Numbered from the stretch's first letter, positions 1 through 9,844 are shown. The stretch is 61,943 bases of DNA from Polyangiaceae bacterium (GCA_020849655.1 JADLFU010000094.1:1-61943), one strand, 5' to 3'. The notes: generated by a model not told the origin, from the sequence alone. Numbers and translations are program-made.

Positions 1-262
1 CCTGCTTGCCCTGCGCTCGCGCCTGCTTGCCCTGCGCTCGCGCCTGCTTGCCCTGCGCTCGCGCCTGCTTGCCCTGCGCTCGCGCCTGCTTGCCCTGCGC
101 TCGCGCCTGCTTGCCCTGCGCTCGCGCCTGCTTGCCCCGCGCCTGCTTGCCCTGCGCTCGCGCCCGCTTGCCCAGCGCTCGCGCCTGCTGCGCCTGCTTG
201 CCCAGCGCTCGCGCCTGCTGCGCCTGCTTGCCCAGCGCTCGCGCCTGCTTGCCCTGCGCTCG
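1..262. repeat. 21-bp tandem repeat array
   Basis: Plus-strand units of cctgcttgccctgcgctcgc plus one g (21 bp) run head to tail from base 1. The first six copies are identical. One copy is shortened by 6 bp (127-141) and later copies carry a 9-bp insertion. Every length change is a multiple of three, so the minus-strand lipoprotein frame stays open. It behaves as a coding minisatellite and continues past the window edge. Confidence 0.9.
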
Positions 263-407
263 TCGCCCCGCCGTTGCCCGCCTTCGCGGCGGCGCTGCCT
301 GCCGCCCCCGTCGGCTCGAGATCGCTGCGATCCGAGCTGTTTCCGACGGCGCAGGCCGCGAGGGCCGACGCGATGAGCAGCAAGAGGGAGGAGGGGCGCG
401 CGCGCAT
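1..407 (-). CDS. Repeat-rich lipoprotein, 3' end beyond window
   Basis: Reading the minus strand from an ATG at 407 gives MRARPSSLLLIASALAAC, a lipoprotein signal peptide with lipobox LAAC (Cys18). A GGAG lies 7 bases before the ATG, which supports this start; an in-frame ATG at 425 would add six residues. After a short Ser/Asp/Thr stretch the mature protein becomes a low-complexity chain of ASAGQAG units (7 residues, 21 bp), some shortened to AGQAG or lengthened to AAGASAGQAG. The frame is open to base 1, so at least 135 residues are visible and the C-terminal domain is unseen. Such linkers commonly tether an extracytoplasmic domain to the membrane in myxobacterial lipoproteins; the function here is unknown. 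Confidence 0.75.
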   Translation of the reverse strand, partial: MRARPSSLLLLIASALAACAVGNSSDRSDLEPTGAAGSAAAKAGNGGATSAGQAGASAGQAGAAGASAGQAGAAGASAGQAGASAGQAGAGQAGASAGQAGASAGQAGASAGQAGASAGQAGASAGQAGASAGQA

Positions 408-542
408 GAAGGATCTCCGGAACATGTCAAATTTCCTGCGCGGCCGCCGCCCCAATTTTCGTGGTCGCGCCGGCAGGGTGGATTCGGGCTTGCGCGCGGC
501 CGTGGTCTTTGGCAGAAGCCTCGGCCCTTCCCAGGAGAACGC

Positions 543-1418
543 ATGCCGTCTGAGTCCGTCCAGTGCAAACCGCTCGAGGTCGCCGTCGGCGACAAGGGCA
601 TCGAGCGAGCGATCAAGCACCTGAAGCGCAAGCTCGCGTCGGAGGGCATCCTCCGTGAGCTGAAGTCGCGCCGCCACTACCTGAAGCCCAGCGTCAAGCG
701 CCGCAAGAAGCAGGCGGAGGCCGCGCGTCGCCGCCGCAAGCGCGCGAAGGCCGACCAGGAGCTGCGCGCCCCGATGGGCGGCGGCACCGGCGCGCCGACG
801 TTACGACCGTCACCCTCGCCCGTGGTGGTTCCATGTCGGTCGACGCGGGTCGGCCGCGTGGCGCCACGGGCGGTTCAGATCGTCCGCCGGGAGGTCAGCC
901 GGCCGCGCGGGTTCGCCGTTTGCGCCACGCGACCAGCTGGTACAACGCGGCCGCGCCGAGCGACGCCAGCGTCGCCTCGAGCAGGTGTGGCGACACCCAC
1001 GCGACGACGCGCGTCGTCCAGCCGGCGAGCGCGGCGCCGATCTCCACGCACGCCCAGACGTAGACGAGCTGGCCGACGAGCATCCACGGCACGAACTGCC
1101 GCCAAGGCGCGCCGCGCGCGCCCGCGAGCGCGCTCGTCGTGTACGTGGGCCAGAGCACGAGCGCCGCGCGGGGGTACCGCGCGAACATGCGCTCCAGCAG
1201 CTCGATCAGGCGCGAGAGCCGCGGCAGCCGCCGCGCGGACCACGCGCGGGTCGCGTCGCCGTAGAGCCAGCCGAGCCCGAAGGTGGCGAGCATCCCGAGC
1301 GCGCGCCGCGGCACGGCCACGAGCGCCAGCGTCACCGCGTCGAGCCGCGGCGTCGCGAGCACGATGTTGCGCCCGTCGGCCGAGGTCGCGAGCAGCCACA
1401 GCGGGTGCTCGATCGTGA
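543..1418 (+). CDS. rpsU: 30S ribosomal protein S21 with stop-less C-terminal extension
   Basis: The first ~75 residues are a clear bacterial S21: KPLEVAVGDKGIERAIKHL, then a Lys/Arg-rich tail containing KPSVKRRKK and RRRRKR. S21 is a small-subunit protein involved in start-site pairing. An AGGAG five bases before the ATG fixes the start. S21 is normally about 65-75 residues, but here no stop follows. None of the three plus-strand frames has a stop between about 760 and 1060, and the rpsU frame runs to TGA at 1416-1418, giving 291 residues. The added part is Arg/Ala-rich and lies antisense to the membrane protein gene at 895-1557. Either S21 carries a long basic tail, or a base substitution or assembly error removed the stop. 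The S21 part is certain; the 3' end is not. Confidence 0.7.
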   Translation: MPSESVQCKPLEVAVGDKGIERAIKHLKRKLASEGILRELKSRRHYLKPSVKRRKKQAEAARRRRKRAKADQELRAPMGGGTGAPTLRPSPSPVVVPCRSTRVGRVAPRAVQIVRREVSRPRGFAVCATRPAGTTRPRRATPASPRAGVATPTRRRASSSRRARRRSPRTPRRRRAGRRASTARTAAKARRARPRARSSCTWARARAPRGGTARTCAPAARSGARAAAAAARTTRGSRRRRASRARRWRASRARAAARPRAPASPRRAAASRARCCARRPRSRAATAGARS

Positions 1419-1557
1419 GGTACGGCAACAGCGCGCCGCCCCCGACGCCCGCGACCGTGAGCGCCGCCGCGAGCGCGATCACGGCCCGCCGCACCCTCGG
1501 CGGGGCGTAGCGCGGCGCCGGCGCGTCGGGCGCGCGGTCGCTCGAGGGGGCCGGCAT
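895..1557 (-). CDS. DedA/VTT-like integral membrane protein
   Basis: A 220-residue polytopic protein starting MPAPSSDRAPDAP, with hydrophobic spans around VIALAAALTVAGVGGGALL, LGMLATFGLGWLYGD, FVPWMLVGQLVYVWACVEIG and LEATLASLGAAALYQLV, and a basic C-terminus. The order 'GLGWLYGD - basic loop - LIELLERMFARYPRAALVLWP - GAPWRQFVPWMLVGQLVY' resembles the SNARE-associated/DedA (VTT) membrane family, which includes undecaprenyl phosphate and phospholipid flippases. Similarity is weak and the family's conserved Arg motif is not obvious, so this is a tentative family call. The ATG at 1557 starts the hydrophilic N-terminus; no strong ribosome site is visible. It is antisense to the extended rpsU frame. 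Confidence 0.5.
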   Translation of the reverse strand: MPAPSSDRAPDAPAPRYAPPRVRRAVIALAAALTVAGVGGGALLPYLTIEHPLWLLATSADGRNIVLATPRLDAVTLALVAVPRRALGMLATFGLGWLYGDATRAWSARRLPRLSRLIELLERMFARYPRAALVLWPTYTTSALAGARGAPWRQFVPWMLVGQLVYVWACVEIGAALAGWTTRVVAWVSPHLLEATLASLGAAALYQLVAWRKRRTRAAG

Positions 1558-1643
1558 CACCCGCGATCTCGCACGGAGCCGCGGGCGCGCGCCAGCGCGG
1601 CGAGGAGGGCTGTCTGTCGCGAGCACTCTGAGCGGAGGCAGCG

Positions 1644-2288
1644 CTAGAATCGACCGCCGATCACGACGCCCCCGACCGTCGGCGCGACGGTGACCTCGCG
1701 GAGCAGGCTCGCCTCGGCGTCGATGGCGTCGGTCGGCGTGGAGAGCACCTTCAGCTCGCCGACGACGAGCCCCGTGCCGCGCGCGAGCGCGACCATGTCC
1801 CACGGTCGGTGGTAGACCCACCGCGAGACGGCGGCCGCCGCGGCGTTCGCGCCGACGACGCCGGCGTGCGCGATCCAGCTCGTCAAGAACCGCGCCTCTC
1901 GCGCCGCGCGTCGCAGGGCGTCCTCCCCCGCGCGGGCGCGTGCCACGCGCTGCTCCGATGTCTCGTCGGGCAGCGCCCGGATGGAGCGCGCGCCCGACGC
2001 GGCGGAGAGCGGCAGCGCGAGCGTCGAGATCGCGCCGACGCCCGCGAGCGCGCCGCCCACGACGGCGTCGGCGCGCAGCCCCGGATCGTCGAGCACGAGC
2101 AGCGAGCCCAGCTGCAAGGCCGACACCGCCGCGAACCCGCCCGACCAGCCCCAGTACCAGCGCCGCGCGTACGGCGCCCCCGCGTCGAGGCGCGCCTCGA
2201 CCTCGGCGCGGCGCGCCTCCGGCTCCGCGGCGCGCGCCGCGCTCGACACCGAGAGCGACAGCCCGAGCACGATCGAGGCGACACGCAC
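1644..2288 (-). CDS. Exported/membrane protein of unknown function
   Basis: I chose the GTG at 2288 because it begins a good signal peptide (VRVASIVLGLSLSVSSAARAAE), giving 214 residues. The mature part has several hydrophobic stretches (GFAAVSALQLGSLLVLD, AVVGGALAGVGAISTLALPLSAA, WIAHAGVVGANAAAAAVSRWVYH) and ends with a small beta-rich tail (VTVAPTVGGVVIGGRF). It is probably a membrane protein facing the periplasm. I do not recognise a family. It is divergent from the DUF1385 gene at 2347, with under 60 bp between the starts. Confidence 0.6.
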   Translation of the reverse strand: MRVASIVLGLSLSVSSAARAAEPEARRAEVEARLDAGAPYARRWYWGWSGGFAAVSALQLGSLLVLDDPGLRADAVVGGALAGVGAISTLALPLSAASGARSIRALPDETSEQRVARARAGEDALRRAAREARFLTSWIAHAGVVGANAAAAAVSRWVYHRPWDMVALARGTGLVVGELKVLSTPTDAIDAEASLLREVTVAPTVGGVVIGGRF

Positions 2289-2346
2289 CGAGGCATCGTG
2301 CCATCGAACGTGGATCCTCGGCGCCGGTGTACTACGCTCTCGCGCC

Positions 2347-3480
2347 ATGTCGTCCCCCGCCCGCCCGTACATCGGCGGCCAGGCCCTCATCGAGGGCGTC
2401 ATGATGCGCTCTCCGCACTCGTTCGCGATGGTGTGCCGCAAGAAGTCGGGCGAGCTCGTCGTGCGCGAGCGCCCCATCGCCGACGAGCGCAAGGGCCTGC
2501 GCGCGGTGCCGTTCGTGCGCGGCGTCGCCGTCCTCGTCGAGAGCCTCCGCCTCGGCACCGAGGCCCTGCGGTTCTCGTCCGAGCTGTTCGAGGCCGATCT
2601 CGAGGAGGAGGAGGCGAAGCAGAAGGCGCGCGACGCAGAGGAGCGGGTGAAGCGCAGCCTCGGCAGCCTCCTCGCCGTGCTCTCGCTGCCGATCGTCGCC
2701 CTCGTGACCCGCGCCGACGGCGAGGCGCCCGCGCCGGCGAAGAAGAAGGACGAGGGCAACGCGCTCGGGCTCGTCTCGATGGCGCTCGCGATGCTGGTGT
2801 TCATCGCGGCGCCGCAGGCCGCGGCGAACCTCGTCAACAAGGTGCTCCACCTGGGCTACGAGCTGCGCAGCTGGCAGTTTCAGCTCATCACGGGCGCGAT
2901 GAAGCTCACGGTCGTCGTCGGCTACATGATGCTGCTGCGCCAGGCCGAGATCACCCGCCGCGTCTTCCAGTTCCACGGCGCGGAGCACAAGACCATCAGC
3001 ACCTACGAGGCCGAGGAGCCGCTCGTCGTCGAGAACGCGCGCAGGAAGACGACGCTCCACCCCCGCTGCGGCACGACGTTCCTCGTGATGGTCGCGATGG
3101 TGAGCGTCATCGTGTTCTCGGCCATCGGGCCCATGCTGCCGAAGATCGGCGCGCTGAACGGCGTCTGGGAGAACGTCGCGTTCTTCTTCCTCAAGCTCCC
3201 GTTCATCCCCGTCATCGCCGGCATCACGTTCGAGATCCAGCGCGTCTTCGCGAGGTTCTGCACGACCGGGCCGCTGCGCGTGCTCCTGTGGCCTGGGTTC
3301 CTCGTGCAGAAGATCACGACGATCGAGCCCGACGATCAGCAGCTCGAGGTGGCGCTCGCGTCGCTGCGCGCGACGCTCTGGCGCGAGGAGGCGCGCGAGG
3401 CCGCGCCCGCCGGCGTCACGGACAAGAGCTTCGAGAGCTACGAGGATTTCCGCGCGGATCCCGGCTACGCGGCGGGCTGA
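2347..3480 (+). CDS. DUF1385 family membrane protein (YqhQ-like)
   Basis: A 377-residue protein with the DUF1385/YqhQ hallmarks: YIGGQALIEGVMMRSP at the N-terminus, FHGAEHKTISTYEAEEPL in the middle and HPRCGTTFL after it. At least four transmembrane segments are visible (ALAMLVFIAAPQAA, LITGAMKLTVVVGYMMLL, FLVMVAMVSVIVFSAIGPML, PFIPVIAGITFEI). The conserved His, Glu and Cys residues suggest metal binding, but the family's biochemical role is not settled. Its TGA overlaps the prfA ATG (TGATG at 3478-3482), so the two are translationally coupled; DUF1385 beside prfA is a recurring arrangement in bacteria. Confidence 0.9.
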   Translation: MSSPARPYIGGQALIEGVMMRSPHSFAMVCRKKSGELVVRERPIADERKGLRAVPFVRGVAVLVESLRLGTEALRFSSELFEADLEEEEAKQKARDAEERVKRSLGSLLAVLSLPIVALVTRADGEAPAPAKKKDEGNALGLVSMALAMLVFIAAPQAAANLVNKVLHLGYELRSWQFQLITGAMKLTVVVGYMMLLRQAEITRRVFQFHGAEHKTISTYEAEEPLVVENARRKTTLHPRCGTTFLVMVAMVSVIVFSAIGPMLPKIGALNGVWENVAFFFLKLPFIPVIAGITFEIQRVFARFCTTGPLRVLLWPGFLVQKITTIEPDDQQLEVALASLRATLWREEAREAAPAGVTDKSFESYEDFRADPGYAAG

Positions 3481-4556
3481 TGCTCCCGCGCGAGAAGCTG
3501 CAGGCGCTCGCGAGGAGGTTCCGCGAGGTCGAGTCGCTCCTGTGCACGGCCGACGTGCTCGCCGACCCCGCGCGCTCGCGCAAGCTGCAGGAGGAGCACG
3601 CCGCGACGGCGCCGCTCGTCGCGCGCCTCGCGGAGCTCGACGAGGTCGAGGCCGCGGCGGCGAGCGCGAGGGAGGCGCTCGGCGATCCGGAGCTGCGCGA
3701 GCTCGCGGAGGCCGAGCTGAAGCAGGCGGAGGCGCGCCGTGAGGCGCTCGGCGCGGAGCTGCGCCTGCTGCTCCTGCCGCGCGATCCGCGCGATCGGCGC
3801 AACGTGATCGTCGAGGTGCGCGGCGGCGAGGGGGGCGAGGAGGGGTGCCTGTTCGCGGCCGATCTCTTCCGGATGCTCGCGCGCTACGCGGAGACGAACC
3901 GCTGGAAGGTCGAGGTGCTCTCCACGTCCGAGTCGTCGAGCGGCGGGTACAAGGAGCTCGTCGCGCTCGTGTCGGGCCACGAGGTGTACTCGAAGCTGCG
4001 GTTCGAGGGCGGCGTGCACCGCGTGCAGCGCGTGCCCGCCACCGAGGCGCAGGGGCGCGTGCACACCTCGACCGCGTCGATCATCGTGATGCCCGAGGCC
4101 GACGACGTCGAGGTCGAGCTCGACGAGCGCGATCTCGAGTTTCACATCGCCGCGTCCGGCGGCCCGGGCGGGCAGGGCGTCAACACCACCAACAGCGCGG
4201 TGCAGGTCCACCACAAGCCGAGCGGTCTCATCGTCAAGTGCCAGGACGAGCGCTCGCAGCTGAAGAACACGGCGAAGGCGCTGAAGATCCTGAAGAGCCG
4301 CCTGCTCGAGATCGAGCGCGAGCGGCAGGAGGCGGCGCAGGCGAAGGAGCGCAAGGGCATGGTGCAGACGGCCGAGCGCTCGCAGAAGATCCGCACGTAT
4401 AATTTCCCGCAGAACCGCGTGACGGATCACCGCATCGGCCTCACCCTGCACAAGCTCGATCGCGTCATCGACGGCGATCTCGAGGAGCTCGTCACGGCGC
4501 TGCGCACGCACCACCAGGCCGAGCTGCTCGAGCGCGAGGGGCTGGGGGCCGCGTGA
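3480..4556 (+). CDS. prfA: Peptide chain release factor 1
   Basis: A 358-residue class I release factor of usual length. It has the GGQ peptidyl-hydrolysis loop (SGGPGGQGVNTTNSAV) and an RF1-type PAT tripeptide in GGVHRVQRVPATEAQGRVH, followed by HTSTASIIVMPE, so it is RF1 (UAA/UAG) and not RF2. The C-terminal part RTYNFPQNRVTDHRIGLTL is typical. The start overlaps the DUF1385 stop and the stop overlaps the next gene by 4 bp. The RF methyltransferase gene prmC, which often follows prfA, is not here; an unrelated small gene takes its place. Confidence 0.97.
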   Translation: MLPREKLQALARRFREVESLLCTADVLADPARSRKLQEEHAATAPLVARLAELDEVEAAAASAREALGDPELRELAEAELKQAEARREALGAELRLLLLPRDPRDRRNVIVEVRGGEGGEEGCLFAADLFRMLARYAETNRWKVEVLSTSESSSGGYKELVALVSGHEVYSKLRFEGGVHRVQRVPATEAQGRVHTSTASIIVMPEADDVEVELDERDLEFHIAASGGPGGQGVNTTNSAVQVHHKPSGLIVKCQDERSQLKNTAKALKILKSRLLEIERERQEAAQAKERKGMVQTAERSQKIRTYNFPQNRVTDHRIGLTLHKLDRVIDGDLEELVTALRTHHQAELLEREGLGAA

Positions 4557-4939
4557 CGCCGCGCCCGCCGGACGCGGAGGGGCTGCTGGCGTCGCTCGTG
4601 CTCGCGCCGGGGACGTTCCCGCGGAACCGCTTCTTCTCGATGTACCGCGACCGCGGCCTCGCGCTCGCGCGGGCGCGGGCCGCCGAGCTGCGCGGCGTCG
4701 TGCGGGCCATCCTGGGCGCGCGGGGCGAGGCCGAGCTCGTCAGCGGCGCCGACACCGAGGGCGGGCGGCGCGTCGTCGTGCGCGTCCCTCGGCTCGGGCT
4801 GACGTGGACGAGCGAGCTCAGCGCGTTCGAGCGCGACGTCGTGGACGTCGCCGTGTCGGTCGGGCGGCGCGAGGCCCCGCCCGCCGGCGCGAAGGCGCGC
4901 GTCGACGACGCGCTCGCGAGGCTCGCGCCAGGCGCATGA
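4553..4939 (+). CDS. Small conserved-looking protein of unknown function
   Basis: The GTG at 4553 overlaps the prfA TGA (GTGA), giving 128 residues, and the TGA overlaps the next ATG (ATGA), so it is tightly coupled on both sides. The sequence begins with a leucine-rich helix and APGTFPRNRFFSMYRD, then a long Ala/Arg helix, then a probable beta part (RRVVVRVPRLGLTWTSELSAFERDVVDVAVSVG). There is no signal peptide or transmembrane segment, so it is likely cytoplasmic. I do not recognise a family. Its position where prmC is often found makes a translation-related role possible, but that is only inference from context. Confidence 0.7.
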   Translation: MTPRPPDAEGLLASLVLAPGTFPRNRFFSMYRDRGLALARARAAELRGVVRAILGARGEAELVSGADTEGGRRVVVRVPRLGLTWTSELSAFERDVVDVAVSVGRREAPPAGAKARVDDALARLAPGA

Positions 4940-6303
4940 GCCGGCGCGCGTGGGTCGCGCTCTCGCTGCTCGCGGCGTGCGCGCGGCCACGCAGCCAGGC
5001 GCCGACGCCGCCCGTGACGCGCTACGCGGTCGCCGCGAGCGACGGCGGGCGCACGCTCACGATCGACGCGAGCCTCCCCGCGGGCACCGACGGCGCGCTG
5101 GTCGTCGACGACGGGTGCGCGCCCTTCGTGCGTGACGTGGTGATCGACGGCGCGCCCGCCGAGCTGCGCGACGGCGCGTGGCGCGCGCGCTGCCCGGATG
5201 GCTGCGCCGTGCGCTACAGGTACCGGCTGGGCGAGGCCGCGCGCGCGCTCGACGACGTCGAGCTGGCCGCGGCGCGGGGCGGGGCGCTCGTCGCGTCGCC
5301 GTCCGCGTGGCTGCTCCGCCCGCAGCCCCCGAGCCAGGGCACGTTCGAGCTCTCGGTGCGCGCGCCGGCCGGCGTGAGCTTCGGATCGGGCCTGCGCCCC
5401 ACGGCCGTCGACCGCTACACGTCGACGATGGCCGAGCTCCCCCTCGCGCCGTACTCCGGCTTCGCCCCGTGGCGCGCGCGCGCGCTGCCGCTCGACGGCG
5501 GTGAGATCGCGCTGTCCATCGTCGGGGACTACGCGCTCTCCGACGACGAGATCGCGCGGTGGATCGGGCGCGCGGCGCGCATGGTCTCCGCGTACTACGG
5601 GCGCTTCCCGACGCCGCGGGTCTGGGTGGGCGTGCTGCCGACCGACGGCGCGGAGCTCTTCGGGCGCACGCTCGGCAACGGCGGCGCGTCGATCCTGCTC
5701 GACTGGGGGCGCGCGACGACGCTCGCCCAGCGCGACGACGACTGGATCGTGCCGCACGAGCTCATCCACCTCGCGCTGCCGTCGCTCGACGCGCGCCACC
5801 GCTGGCTCGAGGAGGGCCTGTCGACCTACGTCGAGCCGCTCGTGCGACGCCGGGCAGGGATCCTCACGCGCGAGGCCCTCTGGCGCGATCTCTGGCGAGG
5901 GCTCCCGAGCGGCCTGCCCGCGCCCGGCGACCGCGGCCTCGACGAGACGCCGACGTGGGGCCGCACGTACTGGGGCGGCGCGCTCTTCTGCCTCGTCGTC
6001 GATCTCGAGCTGCGGGCGCGGAGCGGAGGGCAGACCTCCCTCGGCGACGCGCTCCGCGCGATCGTCGCCGCCGGGGGCGACGTGAGCCAGCGCTGGGAGC
6101 TCGCGAGGGTGCTCGCCGTGGCGGACCGCGCGACCGGCCTCACGGTCCTCGGTGACACCTACGCCGCGTGGGCCCACGCGCCGGTCGACGTCGACCTGCC
6201 GCGCGTGTTCGCAGAGCTCGGCGTCACGGTGCGAGGCGAGCGCGTGACCTTCGACGAGGCGGCGCCGCGCGCGCACCTGCGCCGCGCGATCGAGGCGCCG
6301 TAG
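4936..6303 (+). CDS. Gluzincin-type metallopeptidase-like lipoprotein
   Basis: A 455-residue protein starting MSRRAWVALSLLAAC, with lipobox LAAC (Cys15), so probably an anchored lipoprotein. Residues ~25-185 look beta-rich, as in the N-terminal domain of M1/M61-like peptidases. HELIH at 274-278 followed by WLEEGLSTY with Glu292/293 forms a HExxH...E zinc site, with a shorter gap than in classical M1 aminopeptidases. The Tyr-rich stretch GRTYWGGALFCLVVDLELR after it also fits the M1/M61-like fold, where it packs near the active site. Substrate is unknown. The ATG overlaps the previous stop by 4 bp; this is the last gene of the prfA run and converges with the PAP2 gene three bases away. Confidence 0.75.
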   Translation: MSRRAWVALSLLAACARPRSQAPTPPVTRYAVAASDGGRTLTIDASLPAGTDGALVVDDGCAPFVRDVVIDGAPAELRDGAWRARCPDGCAVRYRYRLGEAARALDDVELAAARGGALVASPSAWLLRPQPPSQGTFELSVRAPAGVSFGSGLRPTAVDRYTSTMAELPLAPYSGFAPWRARALPLDGGEIALSIVGDYALSDDEIARWIGRAARMVSAYYGRFPTPRVWVGVLPTDGAELFGRTLGNGGASILLDWGRATTLAQRDDDWIVPHELIHLALPSLDARHRWLEEGLSTYVEPLVRRRAGILTREALWRDLWRGLPSGLPAPGDRGLDETPTWGRTYWGGALFCLVVDLELRARSGGQTSLGDALRAIVAAGGDVSQRWELARVLAVADRATGLTVLGDTYAAWAHAPVDVDLPRVFAELGVTVRGERVTFDEAAPRAHLRRAIEAP

Positions 6304-6305
6304 CG

Positions 6306-7307
6306 CTACGCCTCGTCGACGTAGGAGCGCACGCCGGGGGGCCACAGCGGGCCCAGGCCGCCGCGCCTCCGCCGCGCCTCCTCCCAGTCGACGACGCGCG
6401 GCGCGAGCCTGGAGAACGTGATCGCGAGCGCGAGGCCCGCGAGGACGTCCACGAGGTAGTGCCACCGCAGGTACAGCGTCGCGAAGATGATGTTCACCGC
6501 GAAGAACGCCGTCACCGGCCAGACGTACTTGAACGGCGCGCGCGCCCGGTGCCGGAAGGACATCAGCGCGAGCAGCGTCGGCGCCGCGGTGTGCAGCGAC
6601 GGGAAGATGTCCTTCTGCGCGCCCGCGTTCGTCACCGTGGTGATGACGAGATCGTAGAACATCCCGTGCGGCAGCGGGTTCACGTACAGGTCGGCGAGGT
6701 GCTTGTACGGCCCGTAGCCCGGCACGAGCAGGTAGAGCGTGTGCACGAGGCACGTCATCGGCATCAGCGCGAACGCGAACTCCGCGAGCACCCGCGCCCG
6801 GCGCTCGACGAACAGGAGCGGCAGCACGTACGCGGACAGCAGCAGGAAGTAGTCGAAGTAGAAGAACGAGGCCCACTCGGTGAGGAACGGCGACACGATC
6901 CGGTCGAGCAGCAGCGTGGGCTCGACGCCGACCAGCAGCACGTCGAGGCGGTGGAGGTGCTCGTCGTACGACTGCGGCGCCGCGGTCGTGAGCACGTCGC
7001 GCATCGTGATGTACGCGAGCATCACGACGTTCCACATCGTCACCCGGTAGACGATCCCCGCGAGCCTGCCCGCGCCGAGCCACCCCGCGCGCACCGAGAG
7101 CACGCCCGCGCAAGCGAACGCGAACAGCCCCACGGTCGTCAGCAGCGCCGACCTGTACGCCGGCCCGCTCCCGGCCGCCGTCATCAGCATCGCGAACGCG
7201 GTGTACGCGAGGAGGATCCAGTCCTGCGCGCCCAGCTCTCGCAGCACGCGCCAGGTCGTCGGCGCGGCGAGGGCGCGTGCGGCTGGCGGCGCCGAGGGCT
7301 GGCTCAT
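6306..7307 (-). CDS. PAP2/AUR1-like polytopic membrane phosphotransferase
   Basis: A 333-residue membrane protein with about eight hydrophobic spans. Near the end it has the C-terminal PAP2 motifs FPSLH (235-239) and RWHYLVD (281-287), and a GYGPYKHLADLYVNPLPHG segment typical of the inositol-phosphotransferase (AUR1/IPT1-like) branch of the PAP2 superfamily. These enzymes transfer or remove phospho-head groups on lipids with the active site facing outward; the exact substrate cannot be read from sequence. I preferred the ATG at 7307 (MSQPSAPP) over an in-frame ATG at 7358, whose extra 17 residues are low-quality; neither has a convincing ribosome site. It converges with the metallopeptidase gene. 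Confidence 0.8.
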   Translation of the reverse strand: MSQPSAPPAARALAAPTTWRVLRELGAQDWILLAYTAFAMLMTAAGSGPAYRSALLTTVGLFAFACAGVLSVRAGWLGAGRLAGIVYRVTMWNVVMLAYITMRDVLTTAAPQSYDEHLHRLDVLLVGVEPTLLLDRIVSPFLTEWASFFYFDYFLLLSAYVLPLLFVERRARVLAEFAFALMPMTCLVHTLYLLVPGYGPYKHLADLYVNPLPHGMFYDLVITTVTNAGAQKDIFPSLHTAAPTLLALMSFRHRARAPFKYVWPVTAFFAVNIIFATLYLRWHYLVDVLAGLALAITFSRLAPRVVDWEEARRRRGGLGPLWPPGVRSYVDEA

Positions 7308-7419
7308 GGGTCGCGCGCGTAGCCAACTCCGTGCCGCCGAGGAAGAGCGGAAATCCATGCCCGCCCGCGAACGCGCCTTCGCGCCTCCGGCGGCGCGCGT
7401 GAGAACGCCCGTACGCGCA

Positions 7420-8279
7420 CTAGAACGCGCCGACGACGCCGCCCACCGCCCCGTCTCGGGTGGGCGCGACCACGAGCGCCGCGCGCTCGGGCTTCGACGC
7501 GCGGCCGACGAGCAGGTACGTCGCGACGCCGAGCCCGAGCACGCCGACGCCGAGCGAGACGTTCGCGAATAGGTAGTCGCGCTTGACGGCGTCGACGTCG
7601 CCGCGCGGGCAGGCGGGCTTGCACCCGCGATCGTCGAGGTCGGATTTCTTCCGGGACGCCGCGAGGCCGAAGTACGCGAACCCAGCGACGCCCACCGCGC
7701 CCACGCCCCCGAACACGAGCGGCAGCGCCGAGCGCGAGGGCGCCGGGCTGACCGCGACGAGGGGCGCGTCGGGCGCCGCGGACGGCGTCGTGGCGGGGCT
7801 CGGCGTCGCGGGCTGCCGACGGAACGCCACCGGGAGCCTCCGGTGCTTCTCGCCGGTGAGCAGCGTGACCTGCTGCTCGATCGCCGGCGCGCCCGTCGTC
7901 TCGAAGCGCAGCGCGTGCGGGCCAGGGTCGGCGGTGATGGGCCGCCCGTCGAGCTGCCGCGCGACGATCCGTCCGTCGATCGAGACGACGACCGCGCTCG
8001 TCTGCGCGTCGTCGAGCGACGCGTCGACCACGAAGCTCGCCGCCTCGCCGTCGACCTCCTGCGCCCACGCGAGGCACTCCTTGCGCACGACGGCCGGACA
8101 CGCCTCGTCCGCGCACACGAGGAAGCGGTCGCGCGCGGCGAGCACCTTGCCCGCCTTGCGCTGCGCCTGCCCGTCCCCGTGGGCCTCGACGCAGGCGAGC
8201 TTCGTCGGCGCGGCGCCCGCGCTCTCGGTGAAGACCGAGCACGCGACGAGCGCGGCCAGCGACGTGAGGGAGGCGCGGC

Positions 8280-8283
<4 letters not shown>
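7420..8283 (-). CDS. PEGA-like membrane protein coupled to a Ser/Thr kinase
   Basis: The GTG at 8283 overlaps the kinase TGA (GTGA), so it is translated with the kinase. The 287-residue product has a signal peptide (LTSLAALVACSVFTESAGA). Next comes a Cys-containing region with small helical repeats (LACVEAH, RFLVCADEACPAVVRKECLAW), then a PEGA-like beta domain (VVVSIDGRIVARQLDGRPITADPGPHALRFE). A Pro/Ala linker follows, then two hydrophobic segments (LPLVFGGVGAVGVAGFAYFGL and VSLGVGVLGLGVATYLLVG) with a Cys-containing loop between. This architecture is common beside kinases in myxobacteria. The coupling suggests it is a partner or substrate of the kinase at the membrane; that is inference. 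Confidence 0.75.
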
Positions 8284-9728
<1,445 letters not shown>

Positions 9729-9844
9729 GAAGCGCCGAGCCTACCCGACTTCGCGCCCCGCCGGCAGGCGCCGGGCACGGCGAAACCGTGGCGTGACTTC
9801 GCGCGTAGGGCGACTACCTTCCACCGCTCACCCCCGAGATCCTC

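Noticed and set aside
1-262. Tandem repeats as a CRISPR array
   Set aside because: Units are contiguous with no unique spacers and keep a coding frame.
425-430. Perfect TTGACA (-35) on the minus strand upstream of the first lipoprotein
   Set aside because: It lies only about 18 bp before the start codon and no -10 box fits at 16-18 bp spacing; it is more likely chance.
4492-7326. A 944-codon minus-strand open frame opposite the metallopeptidase and reading into the PAP2 gene in the wrong frame
   Set aside because: Shadow of third-position GC bias; the PAP2 motifs lie in another frame.
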